This document shows positions 16,338 through 25,566 of a stretch of DNA of 64,000 nt, piece by piece. Below the pieces are notes generated by a model that was not told where the DNA came from, did not search any database, and saw nothing but the letters and a program-made list of their open reading frames with translations. Made by a program: the position numbers and the translations under genes. Every line of letters begins with the position of its first letter. The first letter of the stretch is position 1. The DNA lies in the NCBI GenBank assembly GCA_900541575.1, contig UQKO01000004.1, forward strand, positions 36,529 through 100,528. The letters run 5' to 3'. Origin of the DNA: an uncultured Prevotella sp. (GTDB taxonomy: Bacteria; Bacteroidota; Bacteroidia; Bacteroidales; Bacteroidaceae).

Positions 16338-17758
16338 ATGAAAATGCGATTTTCCAGATCATCCAGTTTCTTCTTTTTATTGCTTTCTTTTGCTCCTGCT
16401 GTGACGAGTTTCTTGGCGGCTGTGATAATGCTAATGCCTCGGTCGGCTGTGATGATTTTTAGGGAATCCATTTTCTTGATAACGTCGTGCATGCTCGATT
16501 CTACATCTAGATAGCGCTTACCAAATTCTTGCACACGCTCTATGATAAGGTTGGCAGCATCAATCATTGCTTGCTGATTGTTGAGCTGGCGCACTTGCGT
16601 CCACATCATTTCGAGTACGCGCAAATTCATATACATTGTTTGTGGACCGAGAATCAGTACTCCCTCATCGTAGGCTTCGCGCCATAGTGTGGCATCGTTG
16701 AGAAGTGCCAAGTTGAGAGCAGCCTCAATGGGAACGTACATGATGGCAAAGTTGAGGCGATTGTATCCTTCAGGCAAATATTTGGAATATTCCTTTTTTG
16801 CCAAGCGCTTCACTTGCATTCTCACGCTATTGATGTGGGCTTTTAGATGTTCGTTTCGTTCATCGCTTCCCTCGGGCGCATTCATGTATTGCTCAAAGTC
16901 TGTGAGCGACATTTTAGAGTCTACTACGACATGGCGATTATTGGGGAAGTGAAGAATAAAGTCAGGGATGAGCCCCTTTCCATCATCTCCCTTGAGCGCT
17001 TTCCCGAAACGATCTCTGAGCGTCTCTTGCGTGTCGTATTGTTCGCCCTCTTTAAGTGCTAGGTCTTCAAAAAGTTGCTTGAGCTTCAGTTCTCCAAAAT
17101 TTCCTTGAATTTTTACTTCGCCCGTAAGTGCTCGTGTGAGACGGTCGGCAGTTTCACCCAATGAGGCACTTTGTTTCATGCTTTGCTGAATGCTTTCGTC
17201 TAGTCGGGTGAGAGCATCTTTCTGTTGCTCCTTATTCTTACAGAAAGCCTCTTCCATTTCTTTCAGACTACGTTGCAATGGGTCAATAATTTTCCCTACT
17301 TGCTCTTGGTTGTACTCATTAAGTTCATTCTGCCGAGCTTTCAGTACGGATTCTGAAGTAGATTTCATTTGCTCACGAATCAAGTTGAGCTGTGTTTCCA
17401 CTTGCTTCTGATTCATTTCGCGGAGTGTCTGAAGTTGTTGCGCCATTTGCTTTTCGTAAAGTTCTTTGAGTTGAGCGAGTTGCTGGTCGCAGTCAGTTTG
17501 CTTTTGTTGAAGCAAAAGGGCAAGATCGGATGCTTTTGCTTTGTACACTTCGCGTTGGGTCGTGAGTTGCTTGATTTCTTCTATCTGTGTTAGGATGGTT
17601 TTATCCTTGTCATTCATCGAACGCTCCATTGCTTCCAATCGTCCTTGTAGTTCAGTGGTTGAAGGGGCTATTGGGTGACGATTGGCTTTCTTTCCTACAA
17701 TAAAAGAAAGTACGGAAATTAGGATGTATCCAGTGAAGATGATGATTAAGTAGACCAT
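16301..17758 (-). CDS. rmuC: DNA recombination protein RmuC homologue
   Basis: RmuC-family protein, implicated in limiting inversions at short inverted repeats in E. coli; the core belongs to the PD-(D/E)XK nuclease-like superfamily. The product is 485 aa: one N-terminal membrane helix (MVYLIIIFTGYILISVLSFI), a long coiled coil (about residues 25-190, rich in Q, K and E), then the RmuC domain (LTGEVKIQGNFGELKLKQLF, GLIPDFILHFPNNRHVVVDS, DSKMSLTDFEQYM). A longer frame to 17794 starts with TTG and adds 12 residues before the helix; the ATG at 17758 is preferred. It is convergent with hemW, and the last codons form half of the shared terminator. Confidence 0.92.
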   Translation of the reverse strand: MVYLIIIFTGYILISVLSFIVGKKANRHPIAPSTTELQGRLEAMERSMNDKDKTILTQIEEIKQLTTQREVYKAKASDLALLLQQKQTDCDQQLAQLKELYEKQMAQQLQTLREMNQKQVETQLNLIREQMKSTSESVLKARQNELNEYNQEQVGKIIDPLQRSLKEMEEAFCKNKEQQKDALTRLDESIQQSMKQSASLGETADRLTRALTGEVKIQGNFGELKLKQLFEDLALKEGEQYDTQETLRDRFGKALKGDDGKGLIPDFILHFPNNRHVVVDSKMSLTDFEQYMNAPEGSDERNEHLKAHINSVRMQVKRLAKKEYSKYLPEGYNRLNFAIMYVPIEAALNLALLNDATLWREAYDEGVLILGPQTMYMNLRVLEMMWTQVRQLNNQQAMIDAANLIIERVQEFGKRYLDVESSMHDVIKKMDSLKIITADRGISIITAAKKLVTAGAKESNKKKKLDDLENRIFIDNNTSDMLSPE

Positions 17759-17870
17759 ATGATGAGGAAGAATAGGAAATGAGTGCTTTATCAAAAAGAC
17801 GCTTCCAAGCGCATGCTAATAGCACATCTGAATAGGACATTTTATTTCTCAGAATGAATAGAACCGCCCT

Positions 17871-18686
17871 TTATTCTAATGTAGTAAGTAGCGAAGGCGT
17901 GCGGCGTGCGAGTACTTGTAGGTCGAGATTTTTGCTTTCGCCCTCAAGGACGAACCCTGCTTCTGTGAGGGCTTTTGAACATGTGTCGTAAGCTATGCGG
18001 GGAAGATTGTTTTCAGCGCTGAGATGGCATAGCCACACCTTTTGTATCAGGTCTTTGTTGAGGTTCTGCGCAAGAAATGCAGCTGTTTCCGCATTGCTGA
18101 TGTGACCATTGGGACTACTTATGCGCTTTTGTAATCGTAGTGGGTAATGGCCCGAACGAAGCATGGCTTCATCATAGTTTGACTCAATTACGAGATGTGT
18201 GGCTTGCTGAATAATGGTGGGCATCTCTTCTGTGAAATGCCCCACGTCTGTAAGCAGAACGAAGCATTTCCCTTCCACACGCAACAAGTAACCATTATTA
18301 TCAGCGCTATCGTGTGGCACACCAAATGACGTAATGTCGAAAGGCCCCAATTGGAAAGATTGTCCGCGCGTAATGGAATGTTGTAATGGCAGGGGAATCT
18401 TTTTCGACACGTAATGATTGTGCATGATGGAGTCATGCACTTTTTGTGAGGTATATACGGGAATGTGAAAATCGCGTGAGAGTGATCCGATGGCCTTTAC
18501 ATGATCTGTGTGGTCATGCGTGATAAGTGCTGCCTGGATTTGCGCGATTTTAAGTCCATAGTCGGAGAATAATTTTTTGAAAGAACGTATGCCAATGCCT
18601 AGGTCGATGATGATACCATAGCCATCCGAGTTGATGTAATAGCAGTTTCCGCAGCTTCCGGAACCTAAGGATATGAATTGAAGCAT
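17871..18686 (-). CDS. MBL-fold metallo-hydrolase, WalJ/YycJ type
   Basis: A 271-aa cytoplasmic metallo-beta-lactamase-fold hydrolase. The metal-binding motif HxHxDH is at ALITHDHTDHVKAIGSL (about residues 54-70). Further ligands are in VPHDSADNNGYLL, LTDVGHFTEE and WLCHLSAENN. The opening LQFISLGSGSCGNCYYI is typical of the YycJ/WalJ subgroup, linked in Firmicutes to cell-wall and DNA-repair phenotypes; the substrate is unknown. It lies between tamL upstream (52 bp) and rmuC downstream (112 bp), and may be read through from tamL. Confidence 0.88.
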   Translation of the reverse strand: MLQFISLGSGSCGNCYYINSDGYGIIIDLGIGIRSFKKLFSDYGLKIAQIQAALITHDHTDHVKAIGSLSRDFHIPVYTSQKVHDSIMHNHYVSKKIPLPLQHSITRGQSFQLGPFDITSFGVPHDSADNNGYLLRVEGKCFVLLTDVGHFTEEMPTIIQQATHLVIESNYDEAMLRSGHYPLRLQKRISSPNGHISNAETAAFLAQNLNKDLIQKVWLCHLSAENNLPRIAYDTCSKALTEAGFVLEGESKNLDLQVLARRTPSLLTTLE

Positions 18687-18738
18687 GAATGCAAATATGA
18701 TTTTCTGTATGATAAGAAGGGGTTGTGTAATTCCATTC

Positions 18739-21117
18739 CTAGAAAGGAAGTCCTACGGCAAAGTGAAGCGTAAAATCACGGCCGAAGTTGGGCTTGCTTA
18801 TGGGGTAATGAAGACGTCCTGAACTGACAGCTGGATTGATCGCCTTCATACCACCGTCAAGGCGGAGAATGAAATAGTTGAAATTGAAGCGAATACCCAA
18901 ACCGTAAGCTACGGCAATTTGTTTGTAGAAACTATTCAATTTGAATAAGGCTACGTCCATATCGGGATAGGATCGTGTGTTCCACACGTTGCCTGCATCA
19001 ATGAAGAAGGCACCATGTAATTTCCAGAAAAGGAAGGTGCGCAATTCCAAGTTGAGGTCGAGCTTCATGTTACCTGTTTGATTCACAAAGTCTACTTTGC
19101 TATCTTTTCCTTTGTATGAACCAGGTCCGAGCTCTCGCACGCTCCAGCCTCTTACACTGTTGGCTCCACCCGCAAAGTAGCGCTTTTCGTAAGGCATTAT
19201 GGTAGAATTTCCGTAAGGTAATCCAATGCCAAACCCAACGTGAAAAGCCAGAGAATTTCGTTCGCTTAACACCACGCTCTTGGCAAAATCGAAATCAATT
19301 TTGGCGTATTGTGAATAGGCTATGCCAAAAAGGTTGTAAGGGTCGGCCGCATTTCGTTTTCCGTGAATAGCTCGTGAAATTCCATAGAGCACATTGCCTG
19401 CTAGCTCTATACCGAATCTTACTTGATAACCATTGGTTTGGTAAAGTCCCGTAGGCATGTTAGCAGCATCGCGCAGGGAGTTATAGGTAAAGCTATACCC
19501 TGTGCGCACAATGAACAGATTCTCGTAACTATATCGTAGTACAGAATAGTGGGGATCGTTGCCTTCTAGATAGTTTTTCTTAAAAGTGTCAGAAATCCAA
19601 GGCATATATACGTAGTTCACTGATAACATGTCGAAATGGTGTTGCAGCTGAGTCTTGTCCGCACGATTCCAAACATACGACCAAGCTCCTGTAAGTACAC
19701 GTCGATGAAATTCAGGTCTGTCTTGCGTATCAAACATAACCTTAGCTTCTGATGCCGCTTTAAGTTGTCTCTTCTTTTCTATGCTTACGAATGGAAGTAA
19801 TAGTGTGGGCAAACGCAAATTCGCCTCGGCGCTCCATTCCATGTAGTTTTGATTGGAGTAGCCCTCTAAACCCGTGATGGCTTCGTAGGCACTACGTATT
19901 TTGAGTGTGAGAAGTTCGGAACTTCGGAAAAGGTTTCGATTGCTGTATGTCAGAGCTAATGCAGCACCGAGGTCGCCCGAGGTATTGGTTCCTTCAAGCT
20001 CTAGTCCGATGCTATGTGGCTTGTTCCGTTGCAGGTAAATGTTGCAGTCGAGCAGCGAATCGGCATCTTTCACTGGCTCGATATGAATTGTGGTATAGCT
20101 CGTGATGGGGAGAGCATTGAGCGAACTATACGTATTCTGTACTTGCGACTCTCTATACGTGCTATCAGGACGTAATCCTACGTGGGATACAAACAATCTC
20201 TTGAATAATTTTTGCTTCCCATGATATACGAAGTTAAGTCCTCTATAATAGAGTGTGTCGGCTTGTCTTTCTGTTGAGATAGTTGTTAAGTCGTCGGCTG
20301 TGATATTTACGTTGCGAAACTTCTGCTGCGTGTAAACTTTCTCTTTCCTTGCATTTTCTGGTTTTCGAAAATGCAGTATTACATTGCTTTCAAGCGATCC
20401 GGCAAGGGTGTCGATGTCGTAGGAGATATAGTCATTGTTCAAATAATAATATCCGCGTTCGTGCAGCGCTTTGATGATTCTTGCGCGTTCATCGGCTAAT
20501 TTCCCTAAATCCAAGGGCATGCCTTTACGAATCAGCGTAGAAGCAGAGTCAAGGCGAAATTGTTGGCGAAGAGCCTCATCGTCGAATTGATACTTCAACT
20601 CGTGTATGTAGTGACGCATACCTGGGCGTAGTAGATAAATAACCTTGGCTTTGTGCTTATTGAAACTAACGATAGTGTCTACCTCTGCATGCAGATAACC
20701 CTTGCTATTGAGCGCTTGTCTGATGCTTGTTTGACTGTGGAGGGTCTGGGCTGTGTCGTAGATAACTGGTGCTTCACCGATTTTCTTCCATATTTTAGAA
20801 AGCCCTTTCTTCCCTTTTATACTGTCAGCTTTCGATAGACAATAAATGCCTAAGGGCACTTTAAACAAAGTAAACCATTTTGCGTTAGGTTGTTGTCTAA
20901 CGTAATTTTTATATTCTCCCGTTGCAAAGTGCTTGTTGGCAGCTTTCACCTCTACATCGGAGAGCGTATGTTCCCCCGTTTTTAAGAACTTCTTGCTGCT
21001 GCAAGCTGAGAATAATACAATAAGACAAAGGCTTGTCACGAGCAGAGAAGCTTTGCTAAGTGTGCATGCCTTTATATATAGGAGTATTTTATGATTAAAA
21101 TCTAACGAGTGAGCCAT
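18739..21117 (-). CDS. tamL: TamL, BamA/TamA-family outer-membrane lipoprotein
   Basis: A 792-aa outer-membrane protein of the Omp85/BamA superfamily. In Bacteroidetes the TamA-like member is a lipoprotein, TamL, thought to work with TamB in envelope assembly and lipid transport. The signal ends in a lipobox (CLIVLFSACSSKKFL), so Cys is lipidated. POTRA-like repeats occupy about residues 45-380 (for example KGMPLDLGKLADERARIIKA), and the C-terminal barrel covers about 400-792. Barrel motifs include YFAGGANSVRGWSVRELGPG, the VRGF/VRGW-type loop-6 motif, and the chain ends in aromatic F (FAVGLPF). The promoter sits 10 bp before the ATG at 21117, so the longer 805-aa frame cannot be right. Confidence 0.9.
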   Translation of the reverse strand: MAHSLDFNHKILLYIKACTLSKASLLVTSLCLIVLFSACSSKKFLKTGEHTLSDVEVKAANKHFATGEYKNYVRQQPNAKWFTLFKVPLGIYCLSKADSIKGKKGLSKIWKKIGEAPVIYDTAQTLHSQTSIRQALNSKGYLHAEVDTIVSFNKHKAKVIYLLRPGMRHYIHELKYQFDDEALRQQFRLDSASTLIRKGMPLDLGKLADERARIIKALHERGYYYLNNDYISYDIDTLAGSLESNVILHFRKPENARKEKVYTQQKFRNVNITADDLTTISTERQADTLYYRGLNFVYHGKQKLFKRLFVSHVGLRPDSTYRESQVQNTYSSLNALPITSYTTIHIEPVKDADSLLDCNIYLQRNKPHSIGLELEGTNTSGDLGAALALTYSNRNLFRSSELLTLKIRSAYEAITGLEGYSNQNYMEWSAEANLRLPTLLLPFVSIEKKRQLKAASEAKVMFDTQDRPEFHRRVLTGAWSYVWNRADKTQLQHHFDMLSVNYVYMPWISDTFKKNYLEGNDPHYSVLRYSYENLFIVRTGYSFTYNSLRDAANMPTGLYQTNGYQVRFGIELAGNVLYGISRAIHGKRNAADPYNLFGIAYSQYAKIDFDFAKSVVLSERNSLAFHVGFGIGLPYGNSTIMPYEKRYFAGGANSVRGWSVRELGPGSYKGKDSKVDFVNQTGNMKLDLNLELRTFLFWKLHGAFFIDAGNVWNTRSYPDMDVALFKLNSFYKQIAVAYGLGIRFNFNYFILRLDGGMKAINPAVSSGRLHYPISKPNFGRDFTLHFAVGLPF

Positions 21118-21126
21118 ATCAATATG

Positions 21127-21157
21127 CAAAGATAATGCAAACCGAGTGCAGTACAAA
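21127..21157 (-). promoter_or_regulatory. tamL promoter, nearly leaderless
   Basis: On the minus strand TTTG (21154-21157) is followed after 19 bp by TATCTTTG (21127-21134). Only 9 bp separate the -7 element from the ATG (21115-21117), so the transcript would have a 5' leader of at most a few nucleotides. Confidence 0.75.
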
Positions 21158-21452
21158 ATTTAAGGATTGCAAATGTTGAGGGTAGACCAAGGTTCTTTCA
21201 TTTAAAATCGATCGTCCTTTTCCCTTTTTTTGCTTGCGCCACCCAAAGACACAGACTTATATGAGCGGTATAAAGAGAGTAAATCCCCGTTTGTGAATGG
21301 ATAGAACCACCCTAAACTTAAATGAAAGAATCGTGAGGGTAGGCTTATATTCTCTCACTTTGTGTTATTACACTTTGTTGATTTGGGCTGTGTGGAGGGA
21401 AGAAAAAAACAAAAAAACTTGCCTTTTATTTTTTTCTTCTCTCACCTTGCAC

Positions 21453-21460
21453 TAACTTTG
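21453..21460 (+). promoter_or_regulatory. -7 element of the DUF4468 gene
   Basis: TAACTTTG matches TAnnTTTG 32 bp upstream of the ATG, with a T-rich -33 region (TTTT at 21429-21432). The rest of the divergent region 21158-21452 holds a spaced inverted pair, TTCTTTCATTTAA/TTAAATGAAAGAA, about 130 bp apart, of unknown meaning. Confidence 0.6.
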
Positions 21461-21492
21461 TCGCATAAACAATAAACTAAAGATTACCCCTT

Positions 21493-22125
21493 ATGAAGAA
21501 AATCCTTTTTGCTCTGATGCTTTTGCTTTTCGTGCCCTCTATGGCACAGAATGCTACAGACATGAAGCGCTATTTGGCTGGTGCCGTGCCAACCGTGAAT
21601 GGTTATGTACAATTTGATGCAGAATATAAGATTGCGCAAAAATCAAAAGCTGAAATCATGGACTCATTGCGTCAATTCGTACAAAAAGAATTGATTGATG
21701 GCCCTGACCAACTTCCGCAATCGCGCATTACAGAGATTACTCCAGATAGTGGCATCATCGCAGCAAGTATCGAAGAATATATGTATTTTAAGCGTACGAA
21801 TTGGCAAATTCATCGCGTGAAGTTTTATTATCAACTTGTGTTTCGTGTAGAAGATGGTGGCTTTACTGCAACAATGCGCCGCCTCCACTATTGCTATGAT
21901 CCCGAAGTGACGGCAGGTGACTTTGCAGATGATCGTCGTGCAGAAAAATGGATTACAGATGAAGCCGCACTTTCCAAAAACGGACAAAAACTTCAGCGCA
22001 TCAGCGGTAAATTCCGTAAGCACACTATTGATCGTAAAAACTATATATTTAAGCATGCTGCAAGAACCGCAGGGCTTAAAGCTAGCAAGAAAGTCGTAAC
22101 AGTTGAGGTGGAGGATGAAGACTAA
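21493..22125 (+). CDS. DUF4468 domain-containing secreted protein
   Basis: A 210-aa exported protein with a clear signal peptide (MKKILFALMLLLFVPSMAQ). The mature part has the pattern of DUF4468, a Bacteroidetes family of unknown function: NGYVQFDAEYKI, SKAEIMDSLRQFV, and a beta-rich core with VKFYYQLVFRVEDGGFTATM. The C-terminus is rich in K, R and E, without a membrane segment, so it is probably periplasmic. It stands alone between divergent tamL and convergent trpA, with its own promoter and a 36-bp hairpin downstream. Confidence 0.8.
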   Translation: MKKILFALMLLLFVPSMAQNATDMKRYLAGAVPTVNGYVQFDAEYKIAQKSKAEIMDSLRQFVQKELIDGPDQLPQSRITEITPDSGIIAASIEEYMYFKRTNWQIHRVKFYYQLVFRVEDGGFTATMRRLHYCYDPEVTAGDFADDRRAEKWITDEAALSKNGQKLQRISGKFRKHTIDRKNYIFKHAARTAGLKASKKVVTVEVEDED

Positions 22126-22186
22126 CTTCCATCTTATGGTCAAATGTGTCAGCAAGTCTGCTCCGAGGTGAGTGGAATGAGATATA

Positions 22187-22269
22187 CTCTTGCGACAAAG
22201 TTTGCGGGCTAGAAACTTAATCGGAGTGTTAAAGATTAAGTTTCTAGCCCGCAAACTTTGTCGCAAGAG
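22187..22269. repeat. Perfect 36-bp inverted repeat (giant hairpin)
   Basis: Arms 22187-22222 and 22234-22269 are exact reverse complements over 36 bp, with an 11-nt loop (22223-22233). The element sits between the convergent DUF4468 gene and the trp operon end. It can act as a bidirectional terminator, but the arm length and perfection exceed what is needed. No long T run follows on either side. Confidence 0.9.
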
Positions 22270-22370
22270 CACGTAGCCTTTTCTCTTTTGTTGATTTTAC
22301 TAGCAAAAGGTCAGGGAAGGGTACTCATGTTGACAACAAAAAGAAAATATTGTTGGAAATATACCTCCTT

Positions 22371-23144
22371 CTATTCTTTGAGAGCCTTTAGGAGACCTTT
22401 TACAGCTACATCGGGTGAGGGAGATTCGGAGAGTAGAGTGACGAATTTCGACCCCACAATGACTCCTGAGGTGTAGGCGCAGGCGGCTTCACGCGTGATC
22501 TTATTAGAAATGCCGAAACCGATGAGTAGAGGATTTTTCAACTTCATGCCTTGTAAGCGAGCAAAGTAAGCTTGCTTAGCATCTGAGAATGATTGCTGAG
22601 CTCCTGTGACAGAAGCCGAACTGACGGCATAAATAAATCCTTCGCTATGTGCATCAATCTCGCGAATGCGTGCCTCTGGCGTTTCAGGAGTGACAAGAAA
22701 AATAATCTCCAACCCATATCGTTTCGTTACATCGGCATATTCCAATTGGAAACGATCAAAGGGTAGATCGGGGATGATGAGACCATCTATTCCGACTTCT
22801 TGGCAACGGCGGCAAAACGCTTCAAAGCCAAAGTGCAGAATGGGATTGAGATAGCCCATGAGAATGAGTGGCATAGTGACTTTTTTGCGAATGCCCTCTA
22901 GCTGACAGAAGAGCTTGTGCAGACTCATTCCATTTTTCAAAGCCTTAGAAGCTGCTCCCTGAATCGTTGGACCATCGGCCAAGGGGTCGCTAAAGGGTAT
23001 GCCAATTTCTACCATGTCTACACCGCCCTGTTGCAAGGCCTCAATGCATGGTACAGTAGAATCAAGGGTGGGATGCCCTGCACAGAAATATACGGAAAGG
23101 ATGTTTTGCTCTTTCGTCTGAAAAAGTTGTTGTATTCGGTTCAT
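22371..23144 (-). CDS. trpA: Tryptophan synthase alpha subunit
   Basis: Cleaves indole-3-glycerol phosphate to indole and glyceraldehyde 3-phosphate; indole is channelled to TrpB. The 257-aa length is typical. The catalytic Glu is in VDMVEIGIPFSDPLADGPTI. DGLIIPDLPFDR carries the catalytic Asp. FIYAVSSASVTGAQ and LLIGFGISNKIT bind phosphate. Last gene of the operon; its start overlaps the trpF stop by 4 bp. Confidence 0.97.
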   Translation of the reverse strand: MNRIQQLFQTKEQNILSVYFCAGHPTLDSTVPCIEALQQGGVDMVEIGIPFSDPLADGPTIQGAASKALKNGMSLHKLFCQLEGIRKKVTMPLILMGYLNPILHFGFEAFCRRCQEVGIDGLIIPDLPFDRFQLEYADVTKRYGLEIIFLVTPETPEARIREIDAHSEGFIYAVSSASVTGAQQSFSDAKQAYFARLQGMKLKNPLLIGFGISNKITREAACAYTSGVIVGSKFVTLLSESPSPDVAVKGLLKALKE

Positions 23145-23755
23145 AGTTGAGTTTTTTTAATTTGTTGGACAAAATTTGTTACAGCAGATACGTCCTTTAG
23201 TGCAGGGCTTAGTTCAAATCCGCTATTGATGTCGTAACCCGCGAGACAGGGATGTTGGAATTCTCGAAGTGCGTCGATTGACGATGGAGAAAGGCCACCG
23301 CTGAGAAGGAAAGGCGTGGGACCAGGATAGCGAGCAAGCAAACTCCAATTGTAACTTCTGCCGCTGCCGCCAAATTTGAGCGTGGGCGTGTCGAATAGGA
23401 AGTAGTCGACTTTACCTACGTATTCGGCTGTTTCACTCACAAACGTTTCCGTTACGGGCACAACTCTTATCACTAAAATGCCCATGTCACGAAAACGTTG
23501 GCACATTTCGGGTGAAGCCTTTCCGCAGAATTGAACGGCTTGCAAGTGGTATTGCTTGATATGATTGTTTACGTTCTGAAAGTCGGGATGGACAAACACG
23601 CCCACACGTTTTACACTTTCTGGCAAATACTCAGGAGGCTTGCTCACATAGCGTGGGGAAGGTGGGTAAAAGATGAATCCCATCCAGTCGATTCCTGTTT
23701 GCTCGATGGAACGGATATTAGCTGCGTCACGCATGCCACATACTTTGATTATCAT
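23141..23755 (-). CDS. trpF: Phosphoribosylanthranilate isomerase
   Basis: Isomerises N-(5'-phosphoribosyl)anthranilate to CdRP. The 204-aa TIM barrel opens with IIKVCGMRDAANI, carrying the catalytic Cys (KxCG), and has GIDWMGFIFYPPSPRYV, FLFDTPTLKFGGSGRSYNWS (catalytic Asp and phosphate loop) and PFLLSGGLSPSSID. It overlaps trpC by 4 bp and trpA by 4 bp, so the three are translationally coupled. TrpF and TrpC are separate proteins here, not the fused form of enterobacteria. Confidence 0.96.
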   Translation of the reverse strand: MIIKVCGMRDAANIRSIEQTGIDWMGFIFYPPSPRYVSKPPEYLPESVKRVGVFVHPDFQNVNNHIKQYHLQAVQFCGKASPEMCQRFRDMGILVIRVVPVTETFVSETAEYVGKVDYFLFDTPTLKFGGSGRSYNWSLLARYPGPTPFLLSGGLSPSSIDALREFQHPCLAGYDINSGFELSPALKDVSAVTNFVQQIKKTQL

Positions 23756-24543
23756 GACAGCTTTTCAATGTATTTTTTTAGTCGTTCTCCAGGTTGCTCG
23801 CTTGTCATAAAGGCCTCTCCTATGAGGAACCCTTTATAGCCTATTTTCTGCAGATGTAGAGCCGTCTCTGGCTGCAATAGCCCACTTTCCGAGATGGGCA
23901 AAGGTCCTGTAGGCAGCAATGGAAATAGCTCTTCGGACTGCGCAGGAGAGGTTTGAAATGTTTTGAGATTTCGGTTGTTCACACCAATCACGTCGACATG
24001 AAGCGAACATGCTTCAAGTTCCTCGCGACTGTGAATCTCTAGGATGACTTCGAGTCCTACTTCATGGGCGAATTGCGCCAACTCATGGCATCGTTTGTTC
24101 CCAATAGCGGCCGCTATGAGTAGGCAGGCATCGGCTCCGGCGGCGCGAGCTTCGAGTATTTGATATTCACTGACTACAAACTCTTTGCGCAAGATGGGCA
24201 GATGGGTCAGTTTACGGGCTTGGCGTACATCGTCAAGTGTTCCACCGAAGTAGTGGCTATCTGTCAATATGGAAAGAGCTGCTGCTCCAGCGGCTTCATA
24301 TTGAGGAATGATGTCTTCCACTCGAGCATCGCGTCTAATCCAATCTTTTGAGGGGGAGCGCCGCTTAAACTCTGAGATGATGCCTCCGCGATGATTCTCG
24401 AGTGACTGGCGCAAGCTCCTCGTTGGAGCCATGTCTGCGATGGCCTTTTCTAGTTCATGCAGAGTGACCTTTGTACTAGCTTCAGCCACTTCCGTGTACT
24501 TGTGAGCTATGATTTCTGATAATATGTTCTTACTCATGGGCAA
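23752..24543 (-). CDS. trpC: Indole-3-glycerol phosphate synthase
   Basis: Closes the indole ring from CdRP with loss of CO2. The 263-aa barrel shows GIISEFKRRSPSKDWIRRDA (substrate Glu/Lys/Ser site), LPILRKEFVVSEYQI (catalytic Lys), LEVILEIHSREEL, IGVNNRNLKTF and SESGLLQPE. Gap to trpD 9 bp; 4-bp overlap with trpF. Confidence 0.97.
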   Translation of the reverse strand: MPMSKNILSEIIAHKYTEVAEASTKVTLHELEKAIADMAPTRSLRQSLENHRGGIISEFKRRSPSKDWIRRDARVEDIIPQYEAAGAAALSILTDSHYFGGTLDDVRQARKLTHLPILRKEFVVSEYQILEARAAGADACLLIAAAIGNKRCHELAQFAHEVGLEVILEIHSREELEACSLHVDVIGVNNRNLKTFQTSPAQSEELFPLLPTGPLPISESGLLQPETALHLQKIGYKGFLIGEAFMTSEQPGERLKKYIEKLS

Positions 24544-24552
24544 TGGGGAGAA

Positions 24553-25548
24553 TCATGCGTTGAGTTCTATAAACTTTTCGAATGTCTTAAGAGCTTTTCC
24601 GCTAAGTAGGGAGGCGCGGGCTTCTTCGATGCAGGTGAAGAGATCCTTTTCAGGACAAATTGTGTGAATGCCCACGGCAGCATTGATTGTGACCACTTGT
24701 GATTGTGCTGGGGTTGCACATCCTTTGAGTACATTGTCGAATATATTCGATGCTTCCTCTGGAGTATGTCCGCTATAGAGGTCTTGAGGAGATACGCGTG
24801 CAAGGCCGAACTTCGTAGGCGAATAGATACTTTCCGAATGATTGGAAACGAGCTTGAAATCGTCTGTAAGGGAAATTTCATCATATCCATCAAGAGTGTT
24901 GACCACGGTGAATCCAATACCAATCTGCTGAAGTGTGTTGGTATAGAGACGCATCTGTTGTAAGTTGGCCACGCCAAGAAGTTGATAGGCTGTTCCTGAA
25001 GGATTGACTAGCGGACCAAGTAAGTTAAATATAGTCTTTACTCCTAAGGCTCTACGCAATGGGCCAACAGTGGCTAGGGCTGGATGAAATAGAGGAGCGT
25101 GTAGATAGGCCATACCACAAGTATCAATGCTCTTACGGAGTTGGCTTTCATTGTTTGTGAATTTTACGCCGTGTAGTTCTAACACTGTGCTAGCACCGCT
25201 AACTGACGAAGCACCATAATTGCCATGTTTGGCCACTTTGTAGCCAGCTCCCGCCACAACGAAACATGCGCAAGTGGAGATATTAAATGTGTTCTTTCCA
25301 TCTCCTCCTGTGCCCACAATGTCGAGCGCATGGTATTCGGAAAGGTCAATGTGTTGAGCGCGTTCTATCAGTGCATCGCGAAATCCAAGAAGTTCCTCTA
25401 CGTGGATGTCGCGCATACGATACACGGTTAGTAGAGATGCCGTCTGTGCTTCGTTGTATTTCTTATCGGCCACGTTGCAAAGCAAATCGTAGGCTTCGTG
25501 TCGTGTCAAGATGGCGTGTTGAAAAAGTTTGTCAAGTATTGTTCTCAT
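24553..25548 (-). CDS. trpD: Anthranilate phosphoribosyltransferase
   Basis: Transfers phosphoribosyl from PRPP to anthranilate. The 331-aa product has the PRPP-binding loop IVGTGGDGKNTFNIST (about residues 78-93), KHGNYGASSVSGASTVLE (anthranilate site), and GPLRRALGVKTIFNLLGPLVNP. The start at 25548 lies 18 bp after trpG. It is not fused to TrpG. Confidence 0.97.
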   Translation of the reverse strand: MRTILDKLFQHAILTRHEAYDLLCNVADKKYNEAQTASLLTVYRMRDIHVEELLGFRDALIERAQHIDLSEYHALDIVGTGGDGKNTFNISTCACFVVAGAGYKVAKHGNYGASSVSGASTVLELHGVKFTNNESQLRKSIDTCGMAYLHAPLFHPALATVGPLRRALGVKTIFNLLGPLVNPSGTAYQLLGVANLQQMRLYTNTLQQIGIGFTVVNTLDGYDEISLTDDFKLVSNHSESIYSPTKFGLARVSPQDLYSGHTPEEASNIFDNVLKGCATPAQSQVVTINAAVGIHTICPEKDLFTCIEEARASLLSGKALKTFEKFIELNA

Positions 25549-25566
25549 AGTTTTTGAATCTGAATC

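Noticed and set aside
17845..17870. Short shared motif GAATGAATAGAACCGCCCT, with related copies near 5416 and 21296
   Set aside because: Only about 15-19 bp match and the context differs; too short to call a repeat family from three loose copies.
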